A stretch of 64,000 nt of DNA from an uncultured Actinomycetes bacterium (GCA_903872155.1 CAIQJP010000099.1:1-64000); one strand, 5' to 3'; shown: positions 44,677 through 54,981, counted from the first letter of the stretch. The notes: generated by a model not told the origin, from the letters alone. Numbers and translations: made by a program.

Positions 44677-45516
44677 TTATGAATTTTTGGATTCGCCTGA
44701 CTCGCGATAATCACCAAAGGCCGCATCTCGTTCACTCAGAGCAGCAGTGACACCCTTAGTGACAAAAGATTGCATGTATTCCATCGATGAAGGCTGATGA
44801 AATCCAAGTGCCTGAATTTCTGCAGTCGCGCGAATCCCTGCACGTATTCCCATCACGTCCATCGCTCGGTGAGCGGCCCGCTTGTTGAGTGCCAACAAGT
44901 CGGCGGGAATCTTGGCAATACGTTCGGCCATTGCCAACACTGCCCCATCGAGTTCATCTGCCGGGTGCGCCCGATTAGCGAACCCATTCGTCACCGCCTC
45001 AACTCCACTCATTGAGTCACCAGTCAGCAAAGCCTCCATACCTCGTCGGAGACCCATCATCCAGGTTTGCCACTGCATATCGGGAGGCGACATCAATCGA
45101 ACTGGCGGATAGCCAATCTTCGCGTCTTCAGCGACGTACACCAGGTCGCATGCAGTGGCCAGTTCGGTACCACCAGCCAGACAGTATCCGTGCACTTGAC
45201 CGATGATGGGCGTCGACATATCCCACATTTCGAACCAGTTGTTCACGACATGGCGCGACCACCAACCGTCGGCACGTGAAATCGCGCGTTCGACATCACT
45301 GTTGGGCGAGCCGAGGTCATAGCCCGCGCAAAAAGTCGAACCCGCACCTCGAATGATCATGACTGAAACATCACGCGCTTTATCACCCTCGCGCAGTGCA
45401 GTAAACAGAGCACCGCGCAATTCATCGTTTAAGGCGTTGCGCTTGTCAGGTCTGTTCAAAGTGAATCGACGAACCTTCGGCAATGGATTGTCAATTAGCA
45501 ACACTGGGTCAGACAT
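44677..45516 (-). CDS. Enoyl-CoA hydratase/isomerase family protein
   Basis: 279 residues. Crotonase fold with oxyanion-hole segments AGSTFCAGYDLGS and GYCLAGGTELATACDLVYV. The common catalytic Glu of hydratases is not clearly placed, so another crotonase reaction is possible. It lies between the ligase at 45540 and the ABC importer, so imported acids may be activated and then hydrated. Confidence 0.86.
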   Translation of the reverse strand: MSDPVLLIDNPLPKVRRFTLNRPDKRNALNDELRGALFTALREGDKARDVSVMIIRGAGSTFCAGYDLGSPNSDVERAISRADGWWSRHVVNNWFEMWDMSTPIIGQVHGYCLAGGTELATACDLVYVAEDAKIGYPPVRLMSPPDMQWQTWMMGLRRGMEALLTGDSMSGVEAVTNGFANRAHPADELDGAVLAMAERIAKIPADLLALNKRAAHRAMDVMGIRAGIRATAEIQALGFHQPSSMEYMQSFVTKGVTAALSERDAAFGDYRESGESKNS

Positions 45517-45539
45517 GTGACTCTCCTACTTTGATTTTC

Positions 45540-47075
45540 TTAATTCTCCCAGTAGGGAGCGCGCAGTTTGCGCTTGTTGATCTTGCCCATGGTGTTACGA
45601 CCTAGGTCGTCAACAAATTCAATGGTGCGGGGGCATTTGAAATGACTCAACCGCTCGCGACAGAAAGCCAACACTTCTTTGGCATCTGGCGGATTCTTGA
45701 GGTCACGCGGAATCGCGAGCGCCTTCAGTTCTTCACCCATTTCGGCGTGAGGAATTCCGATGCAAGCGACGTCTAAGAGATCGGGATGCTGCACCAGTAC
45801 TTGTTCAGCTTCGGCTGGATAGATATTGACTCCACCAGAGACAACCATGTCACTAAAGCGATCGGTGATGTACACAAAGCCGCCATCATTGACATAACCG
45901 ATTTCACCAAGAGTGAATACGCCAGGAGCAATGTTTGCAGCCTTGGTCTTTTCGGCATCATTCGGATAGATCACGCCGCGACCCGTCGAATCTTTAAAGA
46001 ACAAGCGGCCTTCAGTGTTTGCTGGCAACTCATTACCGTCATCGTCAAGAACGATGACCGAGAATGGCGGAACAGGACGACCGACAGAACCTGGGTTCTC
46101 GAGCCAATCAGCACTGGAGATTTGACACGTCGTACCGACTTCGGTCGCACCATACGCATCGGTGAAGATCAGACCCCACCAATCAATCATCGAACGCTTG
46201 ATATCAACCGGGCACGAAGCACCCGTGTGAGCAACCAACTTCATTGAAGACACGTCGTACTTGGACTTCACTGCTTCGGGTAAGGCCAACAAACGCACGA
46301 AGTGAGTTGGAACCATCACCGAAGATTCGGTCTTGTATGTAGCGATGGCTTCAAGAGTTTTCTCAGCGTCAAACTTGGCAAGAATCACCATTGGTACTCC
46401 GCGCACGAGCAAACGCATGCCATTCAACGGACCGGTGTGATACATCGGACCAACCACTAAGTGAGTTCCGTATTCGGCGAAGCGATTCGACTTCATACCT
46501 TCAAGGTGTTCACCCATCGTTGAACCGCCCGCAAACATCGTGGGCGGCAGTTCGGTGCCCTTCGGACGTCCAGTCGTGCCCGATGTGTACAACAGGTTGG
46601 CTCGGGGCTTCACATCAAGCGATGGATCACTCGGATCACCTTGCGCGAGCCAATCGTTCCAATTCGTGACCTCGGGGTGCGACACATCCCAACCGACAAT
46701 GATGAGCGTTGCGCCTTCAGACCGAGCAATCTTGGCGGCTTCAACACCACGTTCGAGTGTCTCTGGACCAACGAACAAAATACGTGACTCAGAGTCGACC
46801 AAGATGTACGCGGCTTCTTCGGCGGTCAGGTGGAAGTTCACGGGAACAGTTGAGGCGCTGCCCAAGAGGCAACCTAAGTGTGCATAAGCCGTTTCGGCCG
46901 CATTCTCGGCGAAGACTGCTACGCGACGCTTCGGACCAAGATCGGCCGAAAGCGCATTGTTAGCGGTGCGATTGAGAATGTCTCCAACTTGTGCCCAGGT
47001 AAAGGCTCGATTGGGATCACGAACCGCAATTTCTTCGGGACGTTCACGGGCGAGATCGGATGCAAAAACAGGCAT
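45540..47075 (-). CDS. Acyl-CoA synthetase (AMP-forming)
   Basis: 511 residues. NLLYTSGTTGRPKGTELP P-loop, adenylate motif TDAYGATEVGTTCQ, hinge ITDRFSDMVVSGGVNIYPAEAE and catalytic Lys in NTMGKINKRKLR. Similar in architecture to the 58951 ligase. It is the second gene of a minus cluster that starts with the SnoaL-like 47589 gene and continues with the crotonase. Substrate unknown. Confidence 0.9.
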   Translation of the reverse strand: MPVFASDLARERPEEIAVRDPNRAFTWAQVGDILNRTANNALSADLGPKRRVAVFAENAAETAYAHLGCLLGSASTVPVNFHLTAEEAAYILVDSESRILFVGPETLERGVEAAKIARSEGATLIIVGWDVSHPEVTNWNDWLAQGDPSDPSLDVKPRANLLYTSGTTGRPKGTELPPTMFAGGSTMGEHLEGMKSNRFAEYGTHLVVGPMYHTGPLNGMRLLVRGVPMVILAKFDAEKTLEAIATYKTESSVMVPTHFVRLLALPEAVKSKYDVSSMKLVAHTGASCPVDIKRSMIDWWGLIFTDAYGATEVGTTCQISSADWLENPGSVGRPVPPFSVIVLDDDGNELPANTEGRLFFKDSTGRGVIYPNDAEKTKAANIAPGVFTLGEIGYVNDGGFVYITDRFSDMVVSGGVNIYPAEAEQVLVQHPDLLDVACIGIPHAEMGEELKALAIPRDLKNPPDAKEVLAFCRERLSHFKCPRTIEFVDDLGRNTMGKINKRKLRAPYWEN

Positions 47076-47094
47076 GAGACGAAACTACGAGATT

Positions 47095-47589
47095 TCAGAC
47101 GTCGGCAACAATGCCACGAGCAATCAATTGCTCTTTATCGTTCGTAAAGTTCGCCGAAAGATCGGCTGGACCGCCGTAGTGAACCTGCAAGAAGCGACGC
47201 GTGAACAACCATTGGCCATTCACCTTGGCGTACGCATCATCGTAATGAGCGAGCAAAATCCCGGAATCGCCATTAGCCCGACGCATTCTTTCGCTGATAG
47301 CCCAACGCCCCGTCGCCTCATTGGGCGAAGCACCCGCCCATGCATCACCGTTATGAACAGTTTGCACGACCGATGAAATGCCGCCCATCGCGGCGTACCA
47401 CAGTTTGAGAATCGCCTCTTTACCCTCAACCAAACGACCTCCGCCCAAATCCCACACCGCGTCATCGGTCCAACAACTTCCCCACTGCACGCCATTGCGA
47501 TGAATCACCGCATCGGCGTACCGATTAATGAGACGCTGGATATTGACATAATCTTCGACGCTGACGGGAGTGAGTTCGCTCATAGCCAT
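47095..47589 (-). CDS. SnoaL/NTF2-like protein
   Basis: 164 residues; ATG 47589, or ATG two codons later. The NTF2-like cone barrel is recognisable from IQRLINRYADAVIHRNGVQWGSCWTDDAVWDL and GQWLFTRRFLQVHY. Members include polyketide cyclases, steroid isomerases and hydroxylating-dioxygenase beta subunits. No catalytic set can be defined. It is divergent from the P450 at 47689 and first in the 47589-44677 cluster. Confidence 0.75.
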   Translation of the reverse strand: MAMSELTPVSVEDYVNIQRLINRYADAVIHRNGVQWGSCWTDDAVWDLGGGRLVEGKEAILKLWYAAMGGISSVVQTVHNGDAWAGASPNEATGRWAISERMRRANGDSGILLAHYDDAYAKVNGQWLFTRRFLQVHYGGPADLSANFTNDKEQLIARGIVADV

Positions 47590-47688
47590 TATTTCTAGCC
47601 CAGCCAGCAGCCGTTGAACGATGCCAGACAGGACGATGCCGGCCTTCCGCTGATTTACAGCCGATCTATTTGCGACAAGATGAGGAAT

Positions 47689-48945
47689 ATGAGTTCTGAT
47701 CTTGATCTCACGAAAATGACTTTGCTCGACTCAGATATTTCTGACTGCCCTTACGACGCCTATGGGAAGCTCCGCTCCGAAGCACCGGTGTGGCGCGACA
47801 ACGCAACCGGAATGTATGTCATCACGCGCTATGAAGATGTGCGAATGGTGCTGAGCGACACTGAACGCTTCACTAGCGCCCGCCACCGCGGTCGCGTCGA
47901 CCCACGGTCAGCCAAGATCAAAGCAATGTACGAACAAGATGGCTGGGTGCCCGGCGCAACGTTGGCCGCCCGCGATGATCCAGAACACCGTGAAATGCGT
48001 GGCCTCTTCAATCATGCCTTTCGCCCGTCACGTATCAAAGAGATGGATCCCTTCATCGAAGAACTTGCTCATCAACTCATTGACGATTTTATTGAAACCG
48101 GCACTTGCGATTGGGTTCGATCATTTGCGATTCCGTTGCCCCTTATTGTCATTGGACGACAAATGGGTGCACGCGATGAGGACATGTGGCAAATCAAAGC
48201 TTGGACTGACGCCTGGGTACAGCGCCTCGGGATGATGCAATCCGATGAAGAAGCTTTCTGGTCAACCGAACAAGAGATTGAAGCCCAGCACTATTTCCAA
48301 CCAATCTTTGAACGACTACGTCAGCAACCAGATAATACCTTGCTGAGCGATTTAGTCAATACGGTCATTCCCGAATGGGGACGAACACTGACCGACAATG
48401 AATTGCACGCTGAAATGATGGCCGACACATTTGTGGGTGGATCAGAAACGACAACCAACGCGCTTTCTGAGGGCGTTCGACTATTGATTGCCAATCCTGA
48501 GCAATGGAGTCTGCTCAAATCTGATCCCGATAAATACGTACCTCTCCTTGCCGAAGAAGTGCTCCGCTTAGAAGGACCCGTACAAGGCCTCTTTCGTTCA
48601 ACAACGCAAGAAGTTGAACTACATGGTGTGACGATTCCAGCAGGAGCTGTCATCAATGTGCGTTATGCCGCCGCAAACCGCGACGACAATCAGTTTGAGT
48701 GTCCGGCCGACATGGACCTCAACCGCGACAATGTACGCAGCCACTTATCGTTCGGTTTCGGAACGCACTTTTGCCTAGGTGCACCACTCGCCCGCCGTGA
48801 ACTCATCATTGGGTTTCGCGCTCTCGTCGATCGCATCGATGAGATGTGGTTCATCGAAGGCGAGAACGATTTCCGCCATCACCCAAATTTCTGCTTGAGG
48901 TCACTGAAGCATTTGAATATCGGATTTACACAAGCGACTTCATAA
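47689..48945 (+). CDS. Cytochrome P450
   Basis: 418 residues from ATG 47689 with an AGGA ribosome-binding site; a frame open from 47614 has no family sequence before it. I-helix GGSETT (Gly for the usual Ala), ExxR helix EVLRL and heme loop FGFGTHFCLG, Cys362. It is monocistronic, divergent from the SnoaL-like gene and convergent with the Rieske oxygenase. Confidence 0.92.
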   Translation: MSSDLDLTKMTLLDSDISDCPYDAYGKLRSEAPVWRDNATGMYVITRYEDVRMVLSDTERFTSARHRGRVDPRSAKIKAMYEQDGWVPGATLAARDDPEHREMRGLFNHAFRPSRIKEMDPFIEELAHQLIDDFIETGTCDWVRSFAIPLPLIVIGRQMGARDEDMWQIKAWTDAWVQRLGMMQSDEEAFWSTEQEIEAQHYFQPIFERLRQQPDNTLLSDLVNTVIPEWGRTLTDNELHAEMMADTFVGGSETTTNALSEGVRLLIANPEQWSLLKSDPDKYVPLLAEEVLRLEGPVQGLFRSTTQEVELHGVTIPAGAVINVRYAAANRDDNQFECPADMDLNRDNVRSHLSFGFGTHFCLGAPLARRELIIGFRALVDRIDEMWFIEGENDFRHHPNFCLRSLKHLNIGFTQATS

Positions 48946-48967
48946 CTGCTTGCCTCGTCGAACTATT

Positions 48968-50338
48968 TCACGGTCGAGCGAGGTACACATCGATCGTTTG
49001 ATGTAGATGCCTAGCGCGGATCTCTTGATAATTGCCAGAGACTTGCGATGTTCTCATGCTGCCCTTGAAACCACGGGTCTGAGCGGCCATATTGTCCGTG
49101 TCTTGGTCGTAGACATAGCCCAGGACTTGGTCAATACCGGGCGCCGACATGTAGCTCTCATGAATGTCAATGTCGTAAGGCTGCGCGGGAGGTGGCGGGG
49201 CTTGGCCGTCAGCGGGGAACCGTAAGAACAACAAGTCGAATGTGCACTCGTCTGGATTGGTTGGGTGCGGAAGGAATCGATACACCATCGGCTTATGAGC
49301 ACCGGGGAAAAAGAAACCGTTAGGAAAAACGAAGTACTCGATCGAGTCGATCGTCTCACTCACTTTAAAGTCTGAAAAATCATGGCCATATTTTTCTTTC
49401 AACTGCTGCTGTACAAACGCTGAATACACGTCGCGTGCAGTGTGACCCTCGGGAACCTGGGGGATATTGACTCCCCCGGCAAACTTACGACCAATCATAA
49501 AATTAAGAATTTCTTGTTCTGATTGTTGTGCGGCAATGTGGGGACTCTGTGAGCCAGACGTATGCATAAACCGCGACACGTGCTCGCCAAAGACGTCATA
49601 CTGAGCGTTTGCATCACCAGTGGCACGAAGTGCTTCTGGGTGTGTCTTAAATACGTGATATGCCTCGAGAAAGGCCTCCATCGCGGCTTTCCAGTTTGCT
49701 GGTAATCGCTTGCGAACATGGATTTCGATGTATCGCTGTGAGAGATCCCATGTACCAGTGAAATGCCTTGTCATGACCCCGAGATACTCATGCAGTGACT
49801 GAGCGTGCGGATCAAAATTCACAAAAACAAAGCCACCCCAGGTGTCGACTTGGATCTCGGGTAACTCAAAGTCTTCGTCTTTGACATGTGGGAAATCCCA
49901 GCGACAGGGAATCGTCGCCAATTTGCCTGAGGTAGACCACGCCCATCCATGAAAAGGACAAGTAAATCGATTGGCGTGACCAGTTGTGTTTGATGGCTTG
50001 AGTTGAGTTCCTCGGTGCAGACAAAAGTTGTTAAACGCACGAATTTTCATGTCAGCAGAACGAACAATCAGAATCGACCGATCCCCTATGTCGTAGACAT
50101 GGAAGTCGCCTTCGTTTGGAATATGTTCTTCACGACACGCCCACTGCCATGTTCGCGACCAGACTCGCTCGAACTCAGACTTTAAGAACTCCTCAGATGT
50201 GTAGCGATCGAAGCCAATTGGCTCATCGCCACGAAACTCATACTCGCTCTCAAGCATTTGCGGCGGAACCCCACCAATATCACGCACAACAATGTCTCGA
50301 TAGCTCGGCCCCGGGCAACGCTCTTGATCCGCCGCCAT
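48968..50338 (-). CDS. Rieske non-heme iron oxygenase, alpha subunit
   Basis: 456 residues from ATG 50338 (MAADQERCPGPSY); the frame is open 68 codons more but the extra part is arginine-rich and not family-like. The Rieske [2Fe-2S] centre is CLHRG...CPFHGW, and the catalytic iron site is EAYHVFKTH (two His, with an Asp expected later). These enzymes dihydroxylate or demethylate aromatic and other rings, needing a reductase that is not in the window. No beta subunit is adjacent. Divergent from the 50422 gene. Confidence 0.9.
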   Translation of the reverse strand: MAADQERCPGPSYRDIVVRDIGGVPPQMLESEYEFRGDEPIGFDRYTSEEFLKSEFERVWSRTWQWACREEHIPNEGDFHVYDIGDRSILIVRSADMKIRAFNNFCLHRGTQLKPSNTTGHANRFTCPFHGWAWSTSGKLATIPCRWDFPHVKDEDFELPEIQVDTWGGFVFVNFDPHAQSLHEYLGVMTRHFTGTWDLSQRYIEIHVRKRLPANWKAAMEAFLEAYHVFKTHPEALRATGDANAQYDVFGEHVSRFMHTSGSQSPHIAAQQSEQEILNFMIGRKFAGGVNIPQVPEGHTARDVYSAFVQQQLKEKYGHDFSDFKVSETIDSIEYFVFPNGFFFPGAHKPMVYRFLPHPTNPDECTFDLLFLRFPADGQAPPPPAQPYDIDIHESYMSAPGIDQVLGYVYDQDTDNMAAQTRGFKGSMRTSQVSGNYQEIRARHLHQTIDVYLARP

Positions 50339-50421
50339 TACTACTTGATCCCCACTGCTTTCACAGTGCAAGGTTATCACGCTTCGCAGTATGGTTGAAT
50401 AATCAGTTGGCTGGAGGAAAC

Positions 50422-51267
50422 GTGGCACATCATGCATACGGGGTTGGATCAGGTGGCATCGCCGGCGTCGGCTCGCGCCAAACAATATTGGCGTACTACA
50501 GCATGCGCGGCGTCGATTTTGAACAACGAGTAGCAGCCGCATCGGCTGCTGGCTTTGATGGCATCGGATTTGGAGTGGGCGAATACTTACAACTGCGTGC
50601 GAATGGAACGAGTGACGACGACTTCAAGCAAGTGCTGTCTCAACACAACATTCGCATTCTTGAACTTGAAGCTCTTCGACTCGTCGACGACAAGTCAGCG
50701 CTTGACTTTGAACATGTGGCCAGAACATTCGGAGCAGAGCGCATACAAGTCATCGCCCCATTTGGTGCGAACAAAGACATTGACCTTGATGTTGCAGCGC
50801 AATGGCTCGGCGCCTTAGCAGAACGCACTGCTGACGCGGATGTGCATTATGCACTTGAGTTTTTGCCGCCAACAAAGGTTCCAGACATTGCAACTGCACA
50901 GAATTTTGTTCGCCGAAGTGGGCATCCAAATGTTGGTCTCTGCGTTGACACATGGCATGTATTCCGCGGTGCTGGCGTGTCGTCGCTCGCGGATCTTGAT
51001 TATTCGCTGGTCAAGAATATTCAAGTTGATGACGGAACAATGACGCCAAGTATGGACGACTACATTCAGGATTGCATCCACAATCGTGAGCTTCTCGGTG
51101 CAGGCGAATTTGATCTCCAACAGTTCTTTGAATTAACGCCGCCCAACGCTCCTATCAGTGTCGAGATCATCGACGACGATCTTGATCTGATTCCGGCTTT
51201 CGAGCGGGCTCAACTTCAGGCGTCATCTCTACAACGCTTAATGGCGCGCCGCGATCGGCAAGACTGA
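50422..51267 (+). CDS. Sugar phosphate isomerase/epimerase-like TIM barrel (AP endonuclease family 2 fold)
   Basis: 281 residues from GTG 50422, with the ideal ribosome-binding site GGAGGAAAC; the frame is open 102 codons upstream, across the Rieske start, and that part is rejected. Conserved barrel segments: FEQRVAAASAAGFDGIGFG, ALEFLPPTKV with a metal-binding Glu, CVDTWHVFR with Asp/His ligands, and a C-terminal SVEIIDDDL with another Glu. Such enzymes epimerise sugars or related ketoacids. It starts the 50422-54510 operon. Confidence 0.8.
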   Translation: MAHHAYGVGSGGIAGVGSRQTILAYYSMRGVDFEQRVAAASAAGFDGIGFGVGEYLQLRANGTSDDDFKQVLSQHNIRILELEALRLVDDKSALDFEHVARTFGAERIQVIAPFGANKDIDLDVAAQWLGALAERTADADVHYALEFLPPTKVPDIATAQNFVRRSGHPNVGLCVDTWHVFRGAGVSSLADLDYSLVKNIQVDDGTMTPSMDDYIQDCIHNRELLGAGEFDLQQFFELTPPNAPISVEIIDDDLDLIPAFERAQLQASSLQRLMARRDRQD

Positions 51268-51301
51268 AAGTCACGAGCTTTACTTAGAGTACGGAGCCAC
51301 C

Positions 51302-52099
51302 ATGATCCCCGACTATTCATCACGAACCTTGAACGATCTCACCTCGCTTCTTGGCAAACGAGCCGTTGTCACTGGCGGAGCTAGGGGAATCGGCGCGGCA
51401 ACTGTTGCGCGGCTTGCCGAAGCCGGAGCCGACGTACTTGTGACCGATATTGATGAAGCTGGAGCAGCAGCTACGGCAACAGCTGTTGCAGCGCAAACTG
51501 GACGAAAAGTACTCAGCACCCGTATCGACATCGGCGATACATCAACAATCATCGCGGCGGCAGATCTGTGCGTTGAAAAACTTGGTGGTCTCGATATCTG
51601 GGTGAATAACGCGGGCATCTACCCCACCACTGGACCAGCAATAGATGCCGCCGATGATTTCATCGATCGATTAATGCACATCAACGTGCGTGGCAATTTT
51701 GCTTGCGCCCGCGAGGCTGCACGGCGCATGAATGGTGGAGTCATCGTGAACCTTGCTTCAACCACGGGCTTTCGAGCCGCTCCAGGCATCAGTGCGTACG
51801 TCATGTCAAAACATGCGGTCGTGGGAATGACCAAAAGTCTGGCCCTTGAATTTGGACCCAAGAATATTCGTGTTGTGGGAGTCGCTCCTGGCCCCATTGA
51901 CACACCAGGGGTTCAAGACCAGTTGGCTCCTCTCAAGGCAGCCGGCTTAGATGTGGGCGCACGGATGAGCCAAACCCTCTTGGGTCGAGCCGGCCAAGCC
52001 GACGACATTGCACGAGTGATCTTGTTCTTGGCATCCGATATGGCCGCTTGGATCACCGGAGAAGTGGTTGCCGTTGATGCTGGATCACTTGCGGGCTAA
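51302..52099 (+). CDS. Short-chain dehydrogenase/reductase
   Basis: 265 residues, ATG 51302. NAD-binding VTGGARGIGAATV, an Asp after strand 2 (VTDIDEAG) that favours NAD(H), NNAGIYP, catalytic Ser in LASTTG and YVMSK. C-terminal VAVDAGSLAG is typical. In an operon between the TIM-barrel protein and the kinase-like protein. Confidence 0.9.
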   Translation: MIPDYSSRTLNDLTSLLGKRAVVTGGARGIGAATVARLAEAGADVLVTDIDEAGAAATATAVAAQTGRKVLSTRIDIGDTSTIIAAADLCVEKLGGLDIWVNNAGIYPTTGPAIDAADDFIDRLMHINVRGNFACAREAARRMNGGVIVNLASTTGFRAAPGISAYVMSKHAVVGMTKSLALEFGPKNIRVVGVAPGPIDTPGVQDQLAPLKAAGLDVGARMSQTLLGRAGQADDIARVILFLASDMAAWITGEVVAVDAGSLAG

Positions 52100-52145
52100 T
52101 CAAAAGACTTCCTTCGCCTGCTAGACAAACACAGGGGGTAATGAG

Positions 52146-53240
52146 ATGAGTCAACCAAAGATTCCGCTGACGGCCGACACGATTGATGCTGTATGGCTCA
52201 ATCAAGCATTTGACGGTTCGGTCGCGACGATCACCAACGTGAGGGCCGAACGTTTAGGTGAAGGCGTCGGCTTACTAGGCGAAGTCACACGTTTACATTT
52301 GAGTTACGCCGCAAATTCGTCTGGCCCACAACCAGCGAGCATGATCGCCAAATGTCAAGCGGCTGCTCCCGGAAATGTTTTCATGTCTCAGGCCATGGGT
52401 TTTTACGAACGTGAATCTTCGTTCTACAAACAATTCTCTCAATCAATTAATTTGCGAGTTCCGTATTGCTACTACACCGATGTCGATCCAGCAGGTGCTC
52501 CGTACATCGTTCTGTTAGAAGAAATCACCAACCCCCGAATGGTTGATCAAGTTGTCGGCGCCAATTTCGAAGACAGTGCCGCAATTCTTGATCAGGCCGT
52601 CAAATTACATAGTCATTTTTGGGATAACGAATTGTTGTGGTCACTCGAGTGGTTGCCACCGATGAACAATCCGCTGTATCGCGCAGCACGCGAAATGGCC
52701 GAACCAAAGCTTGAATCGTTTATCGCCACTTGGTCGCCCCATGTTGAAGCCGACACGATGCAGTGGATGCGCGAACTGACCCCGAAGTATCCAGACATGG
52801 TCGACTGGTGGGTCGAACAGGGCAATGCCACGTTCTCACATACCGACTTTCGTGCTGACAACTTTTTGTTTGGTGGTTCAGCAGGCGTTGGAGTCGTGAC
52901 TGTTCTCGATTTTCAATTAAGTGCCCGCCATGTCGGCATGTGGGATGTCGCTAACTTCCTTGGTCAATCGGTGACTATTGAAAATCGACGTGAATGGGAA
53001 AAGACATTGGTTCGTCGCTATTACGACGGACTGATTGCTGCAGGAGTCCCCGACTACTCATGGGACCGTTGCTGGCGCGACTATCGCTACTGCTTGTTGC
53101 ATCAGGCTTGGTCACAAGTTGCGGTCAGCGATATTGATCCTGGCAACGATCGAGGGCGAGCCTTGTTACATGCCATGATCACCCGCGTTTTTGCTGCTGC
53201 GCACGACTTGCAATCTGGCGACCTGCTCAGCGAATTCTGA
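52146..53240 (+). CDS. Phosphotransferase (aminoglycoside/ecdysteroid-kinase-like), paralog 2
   Basis: 364 residues. The catalytic loop is SHTDFRADN (Thr for Gly in the HGD motif) and the metal motif is VLDFQLS. MIAKC carries the likely ATP Lys. An AGGGGGTA motif precedes the ATG; another ATG five bases upstream is out of frame and runs into a stop. It is followed by a Rieske oxygenase. Same family as the 9180 and 62781 genes but clearly diverged. Confidence 0.82.
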   Translation: MSQPKIPLTADTIDAVWLNQAFDGSVATITNVRAERLGEGVGLLGEVTRLHLSYAANSSGPQPASMIAKCQAAAPGNVFMSQAMGFYERESSFYKQFSQSINLRVPYCYYTDVDPAGAPYIVLLEEITNPRMVDQVVGANFEDSAAILDQAVKLHSHFWDNELLWSLEWLPPMNNPLYRAAREMAEPKLESFIATWSPHVEADTMQWMRELTPKYPDMVDWWVEQGNATFSHTDFRADNFLFGGSAGVGVVTVLDFQLSARHVGMWDVANFLGQSVTIENRREWEKTLVRRYYDGLIAAGVPDYSWDRCWRDYRYCLLHQAWSQVAVSDIDPGNDRGRALLHAMITRVFAAAHDLQSGDLLSEF

Positions 53241-53256
53241 CGAGGCCCTTACCGCT

Positions 53257-54510
53257 ATGACTCCCGAACTTGTCGCTCGTCTCACTGCTGAAATGCAATA
53301 TGAGTTTGACCGCACCGCACCACCCGAGGGATTCCCCAAATTCCATGACATCCCGGTTGAGCGGTTTACCTCTGATGAGTTTTGGGATCTTGAACAGAAA
53401 TACTTATGGCCACGCTCGTGGGTCTTGGCTGGCCGGGCCGAAGATATTCCCAATGTCGGCGACTTCTTCACTTTTGATGACTTACGCGTGCCGATACTTC
53501 TGATTCGAGGCAAAGATTTACAAGTTCGCGCGTTCTACAACACCTGCCAACATCGCGGTGCACCAGTTGTACGTGAAACATCAGGATCCTCCAAGCTTTT
53601 GCGTTGTCAATATCACTCGTGGTCATACGACATTGATAACGGGAAATTGGTTTCGGTTCCTGATGAGCGAGATTTTGTTGATCTCGATAAGACCGAACGT
53701 TGTCTTCCTTCGATCTCGTGTGAAATCTGGGACAACTGGATTTTTATCAATCAAGATCCTGAGGCAATGGCGTTCTCCGATCACATCGGCAAGATCGCCG
53801 ATGAAATGTCGGAGTTTCAGGGTGCCACATTACGTACAGTCGCCAAACAAAGCGAGATCGTTCCATGTAACTGGAAGGTCACTGCCGAGGCGTTCCTTGA
53901 GGTATACCACTTCCGGCATATTCATAGTCGCAACGGCGAGAGTCTCCTAGATAACCGTGGAGCAACCATGGGACTTCTCCCCAACGGTTGCTCACGCATG
54001 GTGACACCGTTTTCAAAAACTTCTTACTCGGCACTCGGCATGAACAATTGGGACGATTACAAACATGTTGTGATCCCCGGCTTCACCGATTTAGAAACCG
54101 TGAACGACATGGTTCGTTGCACGAGTTCTGCGTACGGCATCTTTCCTAACCTCATCACGCCGATCGCTGCGTACGGATTTCCATTTATCACCTTCTGGCC
54201 CATTGATAAGCAGACCACACGAATTGATTGGACTCATTACGCCCCCATCGATTTTGATCCGAAGGAAGGTTTGCCGACCAACTGGCAGATGAGACTCGAC
54301 AACTTCAAACTCATTATGGAAGAAGATTTTTGGAATATGGCGCCAATGCAGAGGTCGCTTGAATCACCAGCCATGCGCGGCATGCCCATCAATTATCAAG
54401 AACGTCGTATTTGGAATTTCCACGAACAACTAGACCGAGTCATTGGCATTGATCGAATTCCTGCGTCAATGCGCGTTGAACAATTGCTCAGCAGCTACAT
54501 CGAGAGCTAA
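53257..54510 (+). CDS. Rieske non-heme iron oxygenase, alpha subunit
   Basis: 417 residues from ATG 53257; a longer frame overlaps the kinase-like gene and is unlikely. Rieske ligands CQHRG...CQYHSW; catalytic iron site in FLEVYHFRHIH (two His with four residues between). LRTVAKQSEIVPCNWKVTAE is typical of ring-hydroxylating oxygenases of the phenylpropionate type. It is last in the 50422 operon. Reductase and ferredoxin partners are not in the window. Confidence 0.9.
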   Translation: MTPELVARLTAEMQYEFDRTAPPEGFPKFHDIPVERFTSDEFWDLEQKYLWPRSWVLAGRAEDIPNVGDFFTFDDLRVPILLIRGKDLQVRAFYNTCQHRGAPVVRETSGSSKLLRCQYHSWSYDIDNGKLVSVPDERDFVDLDKTERCLPSISCEIWDNWIFINQDPEAMAFSDHIGKIADEMSEFQGATLRTVAKQSEIVPCNWKVTAEAFLEVYHFRHIHSRNGESLLDNRGATMGLLPNGCSRMVTPFSKTSYSALGMNNWDDYKHVVIPGFTDLETVNDMVRCTSSAYGIFPNLITPIAAYGFPFITFWPIDKQTTRIDWTHYAPIDFDPKEGLPTNWQMRLDNFKLIMEEDFWNMAPMQRSLESPAMRGMPINYQERRIWNFHEQLDRVIGIDRIPASMRVEQLLSSYIES

Positions 54511-54513
54511 AAC

Positions 54514-54981
54514 TCAGCCTCGCGAAACCGCGGGGTTGCCGTCAGTCCACATCACGACAAGGCGGCGAAAACTGATACGCCATCCTTCTGATGTGCGCTT
54601 CAACTGATCTTCATAACGACCAGCAATAATGAAGTTGGTTCCGCCATGGGCAGCTTGACGAACATGTTGCGCCTGCAAATAGCAACGACATGTTGCCGTA
54701 TCACCCTGAACATTGATCTGATGATTCGAGATGAGATGTTGAGTCTCGTCCATTCGCGAGAGCGCGGTTTCAACGCGCTTCTTTATTGCTGCACGGCCGA
54801 TGACATCTTCTAAAAGGTCGCCGGTGGCGTCTTCAGTGAACACCGTGTCGAGCACTGCCCAGTCTTTGGTATCGAGTGCCCAGCAATAGCGGTTTGTCAC
54901 ATCAATAATTGCCGCTCGATCAATCAGTAACTGATGCGCTTCACCGTTAGGCAATGTGTCAATCGTTTGAATTTCAAACAT
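54514..54981 (-). CDS. SnoaL/NTF2-like protein
   Basis: 155 residues. IDRAAIIDVTNRYCWALDTKDWAVLDTVFTEDAT and WRISFRRLVVMWTDGNP give the NTF2-like fold as in the 47095 and 60531 proteins. Without a substrate pocket assignment the activity is unknown. An AGGGGGACGAG motif precedes the ATG. It is 3 nt from the convergent Rieske stop. Confidence 0.72.
   Translation of the reverse strand: MFEIQTIDTLPNGEAHQLLIDRAAIIDVTNRYCWALDTKDWAVLDTVFTEDATGDLLEDVIGRAAIKKRVETALSRMDETQHLISNHQINVQGDTATCRCYLQAQHVRQAAHGGTNFIIAGRYEDQLKRTSEGWRISFRRLVVMWTDGNPAVSRG

Noticed and set aside
50116-50421. 102-residue extension of the TIM-barrel protein
   Set aside because: It overlaps the divergent Rieske gene start and lacks family sequence; GTG 50422 has an ideal ribosome-binding site.
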